Source of the DNA: Vibrio penaeicida
GTDB taxonomy: Bacteria; Pseudomonadota; Gammaproteobacteria; Enterobacterales; Vibrionaceae
Direction: 5' to 3'
DNA: 64,000 nucleotides
NCBI RefSeq assembly: GCF_019977755.1
Contig: NZ_AP025144.1
Span: 3,658,001-3,722,000, forward strand
Notes under the pieces: generated by a model
Seen by the model: the letters and a program-made list of their open reading frames with translations, nothing else
Database searches by the model: none
Told to the model about the DNA's origin: nothing
In this document: one piece after another, positions 31,813-40,067 of the stretch
Layout of the letters: each line of letters opens with the position of its first letter
Numbering within the stretch: position 1 is the stretch's first letter
Program-made: the position numbers and the translations under genes

Positions 31813-33234
31813 ATGAAAAAGCCAAGATCGAGTGCAGGACGCACTACAGCAAAAACAGACCAACAGAACGAAATACTAAACCGTCTATTCGATTACTTTT
31901 CAAAACCGAAAGGCGAAAAACCATCTTCAGAAAATGACATCAATGTGAGCTTTTATCGATCCGCATTAAACGCTCTTCCCCGAAACTTTCACGACAATAA
32001 CTACAACGGGGTTAACATCATAATGTTGCTACAAGCTCAGGAAGAATCCGCTACCAAAGTGCCAATTTACGCCACATTCAAGCAAGCCGCTGCACTATTA
32101 GAGCAGCACAAAGATCAACTACCTCCTAAGTCAGAAACATTCGATCCTGATAAACCATTGAAAGGGTTAAAACTAGATGCACAAGTCGTAAAATACCTTG
32201 AGACTTACAAGAAAGACGGTGAGGTGATCAGCAAGGCTAAATTTGAGAATGAAACTAAAGGAATGAGTTTTAAGGAAATGCACGATAAGGGCTACCTCAA
32301 ACGCAAGGGGCTTAAACCATATAAAGTATTTCCTATTGAGCGCATCAAACACCTTCTACCTCAGTCATACATTGACGAGCGCAGTTATTTTGCCAAACAA
32401 GCCGAACTTGAATCGCAACAAATGAGTGAAGAAATGCGAGATCAGGAGTTTGTTGAGAAAGCCCAGCTCATCATTGATGCGATGGGTGTACCTGTCATAG
32501 AAAAGAATGAAGATCGTGCTTATTATTCGCCAAGTAAACACGAAATTGTGATCCCTCCTAGGCATAAGTTCTGCTCTGATAAAGCCTATTTTGCGGTGAT
32601 TTTGCACGAAATTTCTCACTCGACTTCGAAGCATTTGGGGCGTGATATGTCAGGCTTCTTTGGCAGTACATCATACTCAAAAGAGGAATTGATCGCTGAG
32701 ACAGCAACAATGTTTATGTGCTTAGATGAGGGCCTAGAAACGTTTCATTCCCACGCTCGCTACTTAGAAGGATGGTCGAGCCACTTTTCAGATAATAAAA
32801 AAGTGCTACTCAGCGTATGTAAACAAGCGAAAGAGGCGCAACAGTACATCAGTGATACAGTCGCAGAGCACAAGTTAAAGCTACAACAAAAAGCTGCTTA
32901 TTTTGTTCCTAACCAGCTAGACCAACGAGTGACGCTTAACAGTGCCTACAATGACGAACTCAGCCAGTTCATTGACACACAATCACGCTCATTTGGTTTA
33001 TTGATTCCGCTTAAAAATCAGAGAATTGTTGGTTTTAACCATTTAACTAAAGGGTTAGAAATTTATACCGATGAAAAGAAAGTCAATGTGTATGGCCCAG
33101 CCGCAAAATCTATAGAGCATAAGCTGCAAGAACTAGAGGTGAAGCAAGAGTTATTCTGTGATTCGATATTGGATATCGAACCAGATAACCTCACAATGCA
33201 AAAACCCAGAAATGGATCTCGATTATCTCTTTAG
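31813..33234 (+). CDS. ArdC-like antirestriction protein with zincin domain
   Basis: 473 residues. The N-terminal part (about 20-190) looks like the ssDNA-binding ArdC_N/DUF1738 type found on conjugative plasmids. The centre is a metallopeptidase of the MPTase-PolyVal/M78 type: HEISH at 265-269 plus the downstream EELIAE (291-296) as third ligand region. ArdC proteins protect incoming single strands from type I enzymes. Here the gene faces an hsd operon on the same element. A protease role is inferred from HExxH only. The last 60 residues are low in recognisable features. Confidence 0.7.
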   Translation: MKKPRSSAGRTTAKTDQQNEILNRLFDYFSKPKGEKPSSENDINVSFYRSALNALPRNFHDNNYNGVNIIMLLQAQEESATKVPIYATFKQAAALLEQHKDQLPPKSETFDPDKPLKGLKLDAQVVKYLETYKKDGEVISKAKFENETKGMSFKEMHDKGYLKRKGLKPYKVFPIERIKHLLPQSYIDERSYFAKQAELESQQMSEEMRDQEFVEKAQLIIDAMGVPVIEKNEDRAYYSPSKHEIVIPPRHKFCSDKAYFAVILHEISHSTSKHLGRDMSGFFGSTSYSKEELIAETATMFMCLDEGLETFHSHARYLEGWSSHFSDNKKVLLSVCKQAKEAQQYISDTVAEHKLKLQQKAAYFVPNQLDQRVTLNSAYNDELSQFIDTQSRSFGLLIPLKNQRIVGFNHLTKGLEIYTDEKKVNVYGPAAKSIEHKLQELEVKQELFCDSILDIEPDNLTMQKPRNGSRLSL

Positions 33235-33253
33235 TGAAAGAGTAAAAACACAA

Positions 33254-33275
33254 AAAGCCCAAATCGGGCTTTCTT
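33254..33275 (+). terminator. Terminator of the ArdC-like gene
   Basis: AAAGCCC-AAAT-GGGCTTT followed by CTT, 20 bases after the stop. Confidence 0.6.
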
Positions 33276-33348
33276 GTCGTGTTCTCATCCATTTGAAGTC
33301 TACTTTGTTTATTCCTCCCAGTAGCGTGTATTTCCGTCAAGGTAATGA

Positions 33349-33717
33349 TTAGTGAATAGTGACATCACCATCATAATAATCGAGTATAAAGATCAACAGG
33401 TTAGATGCAGCTCGTAAACTCGTTATTGCCGTGATAGTTTGACCAAGGCAAGTCAAATCATCAATTTTATTTCCTTCAACCAGCAACTCAATATAATCAG
33501 CAAGATCATTAAGCTCTTCAGCGCAATACTCGATTTCTTCTACATCAAGATCTTGCTCAAGCATAAAAAAGCCTTGAACTGCTTCGATCTCTGCTTCGTG
33601 TTGAGGGAACATACCGACCTCAGAACAGTACCTCAAAGATGTAAGAAGTAGCCTTCTATCATTTTCATAGTTTGGGCTTAGTGCGGTTAGGTTTTTTGCT
33701 ATATTTAATACACTCAT
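33349..33717 (-). CDS. Unknown acidic helical protein, 122 residues
   Basis: Strongly acidic, all-helical sequence with no signal or membrane segment (EEIEYCAEELNDLADYIELL is typical). AGGAG stands at an ideal distance before the ATG. It is third in a co-directional group, after an adenine methylase and a 323-residue unknown, 82 bases downstream. I recognise no family. Small acidic proteins in such positions are often DNA mimics or accessory factors, but nothing here proves it. Confidence 0.75.
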   Translation of the reverse strand: MSVLNIAKNLTALSPNYENDRRLLLTSLRYCSEVGMFPQHEAEIEAVQGFFMLEQDLDVEEIEYCAEELNDLADYIELLVEGNKIDDLTCLGQTITAITSLRAASNLLIFILDYYDGDVTIH

Positions 33718-33799
33718 ATGTTTTCTCCTATGTTATGTGCATTGATTTGTCATATTTCAGACTTTTGAATTAAGTTGTTTATTTTCAGTGCCTTGCTTA

Positions 33800-34771
33800 T
33801 CAGTGAAGCAAGGTATTCATACTGTTGTTAATGTCTACTTCTCGAACCCATACCCAGCGAGAACCTGGCAACGCATCTTTATGTTTGCCTTGGTAAAATC
33901 GTGGAGCTTTTAGATTTCTAAAGTACGGAATACGATGTTTAATTTTTCGAGGTGAAGCCGACCCAGAAGCAGACTTTTTAGCGGTAGTCGCTTTCAACGT
34001 TGCACCTTGATAACTCATTTTGGTTTTGCCTTTTGGCAGTTTCACAGCCGAGTCAGGGTATCCTTGAACTAGCTTTTCTCCTTCTGTCGCTGAATTGTAA
34101 ATACATAGCGTGAAAGCTATTTTCAGCACTGTGTCTATCACATCAGCGCTTTCACCAGTAACAAACGAAGAATCATCTAAATCAGGTAGGGTTCGTAGCG
34201 CTATTGCTCCACGTCCAGCGCTATCTTTAAAATTGACGACAAAACAAACGTCATCCAGATCTCGATTTTCATCGCATAAATCCTCTACATCGCCAATATA
34301 ATGATGAGTTTCAAAAATCTCCCTACAGGTCATTATGGAGACCAAGCAACTTTTAATTTCATACCCATTCACCAGCGTTTCTGTTGGAAAGGCTACGGCA
34401 AATTGTTTGAAAGGAGGCTCTAGGGCTACTGCCCCTGATACATCAATTTTTGCCTCAAAGAGGGTCTGGGCTAACTCACGATTTTCTAAAAAAACAACTG
34501 GCGAACTACTTTCAATCCAGCTTTTTTCCAAGCCTAGAACCGTTAGATTTTCAATCACATTGTCGAAATCAGTTGAAGAATGCAGCATATCCATAGCTAT
34601 TAAGTCTGCGAAGTCAGAGTAAGCGATAGGTCCCTTACCAAAAACTCGTTTCAGTGCTCTTCTTCCACTCGCCTTTTTCAAGTTGGTGTCCAGTTTCGTT
34701 TCATACATTTCATATTTCATAGTGCTTTCCTTCTGGTTAGTTTGCGTGCGTTTTTTGTTTAAATTTGTCAT
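33800..34771 (-). CDS. Unknown 323-residue mobile-element protein
   Basis: No catalytic motif that I recognise. The middle (about 120-250) is a mixed fold with SAGRGAIALRTLPDL. The C-terminal 60 residues are basic and end in RIPYFRNLKAPRFYQGK and RWVWVREVDIN. That ending has the look of a widespread plasmid and phage protein type whose tail runs from a basic aromatic stretch to WVxPxxVN, which includes relatives of the Cas12a inhibitor AcrVA2; this is a loose resemblance. The start MTNLNKK follows AGAGGAA; a second start at residue 18 follows AAGGA. It lies 23 bases after the methylase gene. Confidence 0.75.
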   Translation of the reverse strand: MTNLNKKRTQTNQKESTMKYEMYETKLDTNLKKASGRRALKRVFGKGPIAYSDFADLIAMDMLHSSTDFDNVIENLTVLGLEKSWIESSSPVVFLENRELAQTLFEAKIDVSGAVALEPPFKQFAVAFPTETLVNGYEIKSCLVSIMTCREIFETHHYIGDVEDLCDENRDLDDVCFVVNFKDSAGRGAIALRTLPDLDDSSFVTGESADVIDTVLKIAFTLCIYNSATEGEKLVQGYPDSAVKLPKGKTKMSYQGATLKATTAKKSASGSASPRKIKHRIPYFRNLKAPRFYQGKHKDALPGSRWVWVREVDINNSMNTLLH

Positions 34772-34794
34772 ATCAATTTCCTCTTAATTGCTTG

Positions 34795-35367
34795 TTAAAT
34801 ATCTAAAAAGTAATGCGGCTTTAATCCATCGACATTAAAAATCACAATTTCTGTGTGAAACTTAATGCCCTCAAAAACATCCAGCGGTAGCGTGACAATC
34901 GAACTGATTTTTTGCGTATCACGGATCTTGCGCCAACGCTTGCTTCCAACAGCTTGGTTAGTGCGCCATCCAGTCGGTACAATGGCGATTAAAGGCATTG
35001 CTGAACCAAATAGCTCAAACACTTTGTCGATGAATATCTCTGGATAGAGCTTGCGTTTTGGGTGTCCATTGAACGGAGGATTCATCACAACTAAATCCAC
35101 ACCATCAATCGGTTGGTTAAAGTGCTCGAAGTCTTCGTTGTAAAACTCATCGGCACAGTTCGGTACGGAGTCAACATCGTTACCTACGACATAAGCCCCA
35201 TTCTCTTTGAAGCCCTTAACAAGGTTTCCCGTCCCAATAGCAGGGTCAAAAACCTTACTGACATTCAGCTTTGAGTAGATCTCTTTCGCTAGAAAATCAG
35301 TCACCTCTTTCGGTGTATAGATGGTTGAGTTTTTAATGTCTTGATGATCTTTGTTTAAATGTTTCAT
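34795..35367 (-). CDS. Orphan N6-adenine DNA methyltransferase
   Basis: 190 residues, a compact class I methylase: motif I DPAIGTGNL at 41-49, acidic GNDVD at 62-66 and the N6-adenine motif NPPFN at 96-100. No target-recognition domain is visible and the C-terminus stops soon after the Rossmann fold, as in small phage and plasmid methylases of the N4/N6 family. No partner nuclease lies next to it. AAGGA precedes the ATG. First of a three-gene group with two unknown proteins. Confidence 0.85.
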   Translation of the reverse strand: MKHLNKDHQDIKNSTIYTPKEVTDFLAKEIYSKLNVSKVFDPAIGTGNLVKGFKENGAYVVGNDVDSVPNCADEFYNEDFEHFNQPIDGVDLVVMNPPFNGHPKRKLYPEIFIDKVFELFGSAMPLIAIVPTGWRTNQAVGSKRWRKIRDTQKISSIVTLPLDVFEGIKFHTEIVIFNVDGLKPHYFLDI

Positions 35368-35493
35368 ATTGTTTTCCTTATAGATTTAAGTTTTTTAGGG
35401 TGTAAAAAGCCCCACCCGATAGAGTGTTTAAATTTCAAATGTTTTGATTTATTTAAGCGGTAGCGTTCTATTCAGAACTCAGGTGGAGAGCAC

Positions 35494-35631
35494 TTATGGA
35501 AAGTGCGTCATAAGAAAGAAGAAACAAAGACCTAAAAAGAGGTTAAATGATAGGCACAACAAAACCCCGTAAGTGCTAGGCACAGACGAGTGAATGGTGT
35601 GATTAGTATGAGTAGATGTTAATAGTGGCAT
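35494..35631 (-). CDS. Possible small membrane protein, 45 residues
   Basis: An ORF of 45 codons (MPLLTSTHTNHTIHSS...) whose second half is hydrophobic (LLCLSFNLFLGLCFFFL). AGGAG lies seven bases before the ATG. Four bases upstream a competing ATG opens only five codons. Too short for a family call; membrane peptide toxins look like this, but so do chance ORFs. Confidence 0.3.
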   Translation of the reverse strand: MPLLTSTHTNHTIHSSVPSTYGVLLCLSFNLFLGLCFFFLMTHFP

Positions 35632-36573
35632 AGCATTTCTCCTGTAAATTAGTCGCCAAAGCAAAAAAGATCGTTAGTCCAAAAATGGCGTTTTAACGAA
35701 ATACCACAGCACCTTTCAGTGATAAAACACACTGAAACTCAACAAACGTGATAGCAATAAACGAAACTTGTTTATGTTTCTCTTCACACAAAGCGAAAAT
35801 ACACAGATCCCAAGATATCGTTCCGACAGCCGATTAAGCCTGTCATCAGCGTTTATTTACTGTTTATTTCTGTTAAACGTCACTCCTGTTCAAGTGGCAC
35901 TTACAATCATTTTTTAGAGCTACCCTCAAGGGGCTGCTTTTGTCTTTTGTCGAGTGACACGCACTGGTCAGTTCGACTATCTTTGGCGGCTAACACGAAG
36001 CGGCGATGCCCGTAGATTAGCCATATATTGCGAAAGGTTTCGCTACAGTTAAGTCATTTTCCGTTGACCTTGCTAAAATCGCTGCACTCCATTTGCAACA
36101 CTTAGCCTTTAAATTTTCCTCACAAGATTTAGTGTTCTCATAGGATATCAAAATAAAACAACAAACGCAAGCTTTATTTTGTATTTTTCTTGACATCTAG
36201 GGATTTTTCACCTCCTAACCCTTTTTTCACAAGGCTTGTCGTTAGATTATTTTTTATTATACCGAGCTAATAAGAACCTCTAGTCACTGCTAGATCAGCG
36301 TTTGAGAACTAACGAATAGACTGTTTTAGATTGTATTGGTAGGATTTAGTTGTCGGCTATGTTCTTTGAGAAGCGGGTAACTTCAAATGTAACGCTTTAG
36401 CTCTTTGGTTTTGCCATAAGGTTAGAGCAAGAAGAAACCTACACGTTATTAGAGACTGTAAAGCTAATAACGCTCAAAAAGAACAGAGTCTTATTTGAAA
36501 GTATAAGGACTTGGCTTTCACGTGTTGAGTTTTACTTAACACACCTAGCCTCACTTCAATGCTGAGGCCAACT
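35632..36573. other. Long gene-free region of the element
   Basis: About 940 bases without a credible gene. It is locally GC-richer (35930-36060) than the AT-rich element around it and has short hairpins such as GCGAAAGGTTTCGC (36030-36043). Candidates are a regulatory RNA, a second origin or a transfer site. I see no homology I can name. Confidence 0.35.
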
Positions 36574-36861
36574 ATGAAAAATAAGCACGATACTACTTTA
36601 ACTATGACTCACCACCTTCTTTTGGCTCAGTTCGGTAATCGAACACTGATCCCAGTTGAAGAATTGGCTGAACCATATTTGGGGGTTGCTGTGAATACGG
36701 CTAAAAGAAAGGCTAAGTGCAATGAATTGCCTTTTCCTTGCTTTAGGGTCGGACTATCTCAGAAATCGCCTTACGTGGTTCATCTGAGTGAATTAGTGAA
36801 GTACATAGATCAACGCACGAATGAGGCTAGATCGTTATGGAAAACGTATCAGTATTGTTAG
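36574..36861 (+). CDS. PrtN-like (pyocin activator family) small protein
   Basis: 95 residues from MKNKHDTT, preceded by TGAGG; a start at 36559 adds five. The body reads LLLAQFGNRTLIPVEELAEP...AKRKAKCNELPFPCFRVG...VVHLSELVKYIDQR, the full pattern of the PrtN family, a small DNA-binding fold. Family members occur on prophages and integrated elements. Here it is the last gene before the right attachment site. A role as excisionase (directionality factor) or as transcription activator is inference. Confidence 0.8.
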   Translation: MKNKHDTTLTMTHHLLLAQFGNRTLIPVEELAEPYLGVAVNTAKRKAKCNELPFPCFRVGLSQKSPYVVHLSELVKYIDQRTNEARSLWKTYQYC

Positions 36862-36928
36862 TGCTGCTTTTATATTTAATTGCGGTGCGGCTTCGTCAAT
36901 TTGATGGAGTTTGCACCCTCTTTTCTGC

Positions 36929-36966
36929 ACATTTTGACCTTTCCGTGATCCCACTGGAGATCCCAT
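36929..36966. repeat. Right subterminal 38-bp repeat
   Basis: Direct repeat of 18869-18906 (32 of 38 identical) with the same pair of GATCCCA boxes. It lies 50 bases inside the right attachment core. Confidence 0.6.
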
Positions 36967-37016
36967 TTCAAAAATAAAAATATTTTATCTTTTAATTTCA
37001 ATTAGTTAAAAACAAA

Positions 37017-37091
37017 ATCAGTCCAATCGAGCATGGGTGCAACAGAAAAGCGAGAAAGTGCGTATTTGCTAGAGTTTTCAGGTTTTATCAT
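37017..37091 (-). pseudogene. dusA': Right attachment site and stranded dusA start
   Basis: Minus strand from the ATG at 37091 encodes [25 protein letters not shown], which stops matching dusA exactly where the element begins. The last residues equal those of the living gene at 18729-18764. It is the older 5' end of dusA, cut off by insertion. Its different first 14 codons may themselves derive from the second element next door. Confidence 0.88.
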
Positions 37092-37241
37092 GGTTTACTA
37101 CTAATCTGGATACTGTATGTATATACACTAATTTACTAGAATTGCTCCCGATTTCTCTTATCAGTACGTATATAGTACGCATCAAAAGAGTAGGACAATG
37201 GCATCATTCAGCATAAAAAACGCCAGCTAAAAAGCGGAGAA

Positions 37242-38264
37242 TTGCGCTTTACAGCAGACATCATCGTTAAAAAGAATTCGGCGATTATACATAGAGAATC
37301 CAAAACATTCAGGAAAAAAGATCTCGCTAGAACCTATGCACTCAAAAGGGTTGACGAGCTTGAATCGCCTACACCAGAAGTTCAAAAATCCGTACCGTTA
37401 TACGTACTACTGGATATGTACATGAATGACAGGGATTTATGGGATAGAACGGGTCGCACAAAACAATATGTGATCCGCATGCTGCGAGACTGTGACATAG
37501 CTAATATTGAGAGCAACAGACTAAAATCTAGCGACATCATAAAGCACTGCAGAAACCGTAAGGGTGCAGGAGCAAAACCCGTCACTATTTATCATGATAT
37601 TGCTTACCTTCGTTCGGTCATGAAGAAAGCGGTCCCTGTATTTGATATCAACGCCAACTTTTCTGTATTTGAGGAAGCTGTTCCCGTATTGATAGACATG
37701 GGGTTGATAGGTAAAAGCGAAAAGCGTACCCGACGCCCTACTGATTCGGAATTGGATAGGCTTAAAGAGGGGCTAAAAGCTCGCCAAGACTTTCGCTCAA
37801 ACGGGAAAATCCGAATTCCTTTTATCGATATTCTGGATTTCAGTATCTTGACTTGTATGCGTATTGGTGAGGTCTGCAGCTTACGATGGGAAGATATCAA
37901 CGAAGAGCATAAAACTGTTCTTGTTCGTGACCGAAAAGATCCAAGAAAGAAACAAGGCAATCACATGATTGTTCCGTTACTCGCAGGGTCATTCGATATC
38001 GCGATGAGACAACCGAGAAACAGCGCTTTAATTTTCCCGTACAACTCGCGCAGTGTTACAGCCGGATTTCAAAGAGTAAGAAATTCACTTGGTATTGAAG
38101 ATTTACGTTACCGCGATTTAAGGCGAGAGGGGGCAAGTCGATTATTTGAGAAAGGCTATTCAATCGAGGAAGTGGCACAGGTTACAGGACATAGAAACTT
38201 GAACATTTTATGGCAAGTTTATACTCAGTTGCACCCTCATAAATTACATAAAACACCAAAATAA
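37242..38264 (+). CDS. Second dusA-type tyrosine integrase, frameshifted near its start
   Basis: 340 residues from a TTG. Related to the integrase at 18934 (shared RKDPRKKQGN, LIFPYNSRSVTAGFQRVR and VTGHRNLNIL). Arg207, His317 and Tyr327 are present, but the box II histidine is arginine (RYRDLRRE, residue 291) and the C-terminus is shorter. A natural ATG at 37198 (MASFSIK) is out of frame by one base because of an A6 tract at 37215-37220; seven A would restore the frame. So the gene is probably decayed or the tract is slippery. It sits beside the stranded dusA start, in the same geometry as the first integrase. Confidence 0.85.
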   Translation: MRFTADIIVKKNSAIIHRESKTFRKKDLARTYALKRVDELESPTPEVQKSVPLYVLLDMYMNDRDLWDRTGRTKQYVIRMLRDCDIANIESNRLKSSDIIKHCRNRKGAGAKPVTIYHDIAYLRSVMKKAVPVFDINANFSVFEEAVPVLIDMGLIGKSEKRTRRPTDSELDRLKEGLKARQDFRSNGKIRIPFIDILDFSILTCMRIGEVCSLRWEDINEEHKTVLVRDRKDPRKKQGNHMIVPLLAGSFDIAMRQPRNSALIFPYNSRSVTAGFQRVRNSLGIEDLRYRDLRREGASRLFEKGYSIEEVAQVTGHRNLNILWQVYTQLHPHKLHKTPK

Positions 38265-38266
38265 AA

Positions 38267-38290
38267 AAAGCTCCCCATTGGGGAGCTTTT
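38267..38290 (+). terminator. Terminator of the second integrase gene
   Basis: AAAAGCTCCCC-ATT-GGGGAGCTTTT directly after the stop codon. Confidence 0.85.
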
Positions 38291-38311
38291 CATTCCTACG
38301 ATCAATGTAAT

Positions 38312-38431
38312 CTATGCAGCTTTATCTTGCGCTTTAGATCCTTCTAGAGCTTCACGCATTAATACAGCCAAACGATCAACCAATAGGTTCATCTCCTTGA
38401 GGTCCCTAATCATTTTGATTTCGTCTTTCAT
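38312..38431 (-). CDS. Unknown small protein, 39 residues
   Basis: A short charged helical ORF (MKDEIKMIRDLKEMNLLVDR...). GGAG sits six bases before the chosen ATG; a start at 38443 adds four residues. It lies 64 bases before the next minus-strand gene's end, in the remnant element. Function unknown. Confidence 0.45.
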   Translation of the reverse strand: MKDEIKMIRDLKEMNLLVDRLAVLMREALEGSKAQDKAA

Positions 38432-38494
38432 ATCTGACTCCATTGTGATTTTACCCACTTTAAAATTTTATTAATCTTAGTATTACTCAAAAAT

Positions 38495-38863
38495 CTATAC
38501 AGCTAGAGCTTCGACAGCTGGCTGTGCGCCCTTACGAACATTGATTGCTAAAAACTGCTCTAAATGGCATGTGCAATCTACTAGTGTTGAATGATCTTCA
38601 TCTGAAATTGCATCTATGATTTCATGCAAAATCGACACTACTTCTTCTGCCTGTAAAAAAGCAGGGTCAACATCTTTATACTGATTCAACGATACAAGTA
38701 AGCTTGAACAGATCTTACGAAGCTCGTCAAAAGATGGGTCATTCTTAGCTAAAGCAGCCACGTTATCCTTTTTGTTCAAGGTCTGACACGTGTATTCAGC
38801 AATTTCAATAACACCGTCGTATAGCTTTGTAATTAATTTATCGAGAAGCGCATTTTTTGACAT
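38495..38863 (-). CDS. Unknown protein of the remnant element, 122 residues
   Basis: From MSKNALLDKLITKL, 122 residues, acidic and helical, with no catalytic or membrane feature (HEIIDAISDEDHSTLVDC). A longer start at 38914 has no ribosome site. It resembles small phage accessory proteins in composition only. Confidence 0.6.
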   Translation of the reverse strand: MSKNALLDKLITKLYDGVIEIAEYTCQTLNKKDNVAALAKNDPSFDELRKICSSLLVSLNQYKDVDPAFLQAEEVVSILHEIIDAISDEDHSTLVDCTCHLEQFLAINVRKGAQPAVEALAV

Positions 38864-39234
38864 ATAAAACCTGTTCAATCCAATTGACGTAATGGCGGCA
38901 GATTCTAAGACCAATATGCACTTAAGTAAATAACAAATACATGCCTTACTTAAAAAAATAGACTAAATTTCGAGCTACACAAACAATTTCGTTCGTCTGC
39001 TTAGCTACTAATCTCATATAAACTCGTAAAATACCAGAACCTTTTTGTAAAAAAATAGTTAAACCCGACTCAGTACAACATTTCAATCGTTATCACCGAT
39101 TTTGGTTTCAAAATTCCGGTTTTGGTTACTTATTTGGGTCAGCGAGACTATCAGAAAAAAATGTAGAACTGAACAAAAATGTTCATTTTTCCCACACCCA
39201 CTTGAGGCTATTTACTTCAAAGAGACAGGCAACA
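38864..39234. other. Gene-free stretch with repeat-like operators
   Basis: About 370 bases. Two similar boxes, CCGATTTTGGTTT and CCGGTTTTGGTTA, lie near 39098-39128, and the palindrome GAACAAAAATGTTC at 39171-39184. They resemble phage repressor sites. No gene is visible. Confidence 0.3.
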
Positions 39235-39396
39235 TCATAGCGCTCTATTTTTGACTTCTAACCTAGTTAGCCTCTCATCCATCTTTTCCATCATTAAGCG
39301 TATCCACTTAATATCTGTTTTGAGTGCAATGCCGACACCTACACCGCTAGATAAAGCACTGGCAACCGCAACTATTAGTGTTTGATACTCTGCCAT
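39235..39396 (-). CDS. Small membrane protein of a phage lysis-like cassette
   Basis: 53 residues: one hydrophobic segment (TLIVAVASALSSGVGVGIAL) then a charged helix (DIKWIRLMMEKMDERLTRLE). The layout resembles small phage inner-membrane lysis accessories. It lies 2 bases downstream of the holin-like gene. Confidence 0.5.
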   Translation of the reverse strand: MAEYQTLIVAVASALSSGVGVGIALKTDIKWIRLMMEKMDERLTRLEVKNRAL

Positions 39397-39398
39397 TA

Positions 39399-39617
39399 CT
39401 AGAACTCATTGCGCAGGGTTTCCCAAAGACCAAATACAATTGGAGCACTTGCGCCAATAATGCCACCGAATTGAACACCGTCTGCCGATACGCTCGCGGT
39501 GATGAGTTCAGGGTGACCAGATACCAAAGCAGCTCCCGCGCCAAGTAACGCTAAACCCTTTTTTGTGGATGGCTGGTCAATATCGATATTCAATTTCTCT
39601 TTGATAAGCTTTTTCAT
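39399..39617 (-). CDS. Holin-like small membrane protein
   Basis: 72 residues with two hydrophobic stretches (GLALLGAGAALVSG and GGIIGASAPIVFGLW) and a charged N-terminus. The gene lies between an endolysin-like gene and a small membrane protein, as holins do. AAGGAGG precedes the ATG. The call rests on topology and order, not on sequence recognition. Confidence 0.55.
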   Translation of the reverse strand: MKKLIKEKLNIDIDQPSTKKGLALLGAGAALVSGHPELITASVSADGVQFGGIIGASAPIVFGLWETLRNEF

Positions 39618-39659
39618 TTTGTCCTCCTTTGCTAATTGTGAGAATTAATAAACCGGAAA

Positions 39660-40067
39660 TTACACCGCCCCCGCTAATCGGCTGCCTTCCATCACGAGGG
39701 CGCGGTCAACGTACACGCCGCACTCAAACTTAATCATTTCGTAGACAAGGTCTGGAATGTGAGCATGTGTGAGGGGTTGATGCACTTCTACGCCCATTCT
39801 CGCCGCGACCGTGTCGGCGTAAACGTTGGTTGGGTTTTCGTGGTCGGGTGCCCATCGGTTGATGATGTCGAACACGGTGACTAAGCCGTAACGGGTCATG
39901 TAGTTCTTAATGAGCTTGGCACTCGCTCGGATGCCGTATTTCATGTGGGAGAAGGTGGCAAAGCGCCCAAGCACTTCAACGCCTGTTTGACCTGTCCACT
40001 GGTTGTTTTTGTTGTACTCAATGTTGAGCGGGTTGTTATTGCGTATTCCGCGCGGCTCGCTGCTCAT
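39660..40067 (-). CDS. Phage endolysin-like / structural protein
   Basis: 135 residues starting MSSEPRGIRNNNPLNIEYNK. The RGIRNNNPLNI opening with WTGQTG is the mark of a phage and prophage lysozyme-like family, often labelled structural or virion-associated peptidoglycan hydrolase. The catalytic residues are not obvious to me. No clear ribosome site. First of a three-gene lysis-like cassette in the remnant element. Confidence 0.65.
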   Translation of the reverse strand: MSSEPRGIRNNNPLNIEYNKNNQWTGQTGVEVLGRFATFSHMKYGIRASAKLIKNYMTRYGLVTVFDIINRWAPDHENPTNVYADTVAARMGVEVHQPLTHAHIPDLVYEMIKFECGVYVDRALVMEGSRLAGAV

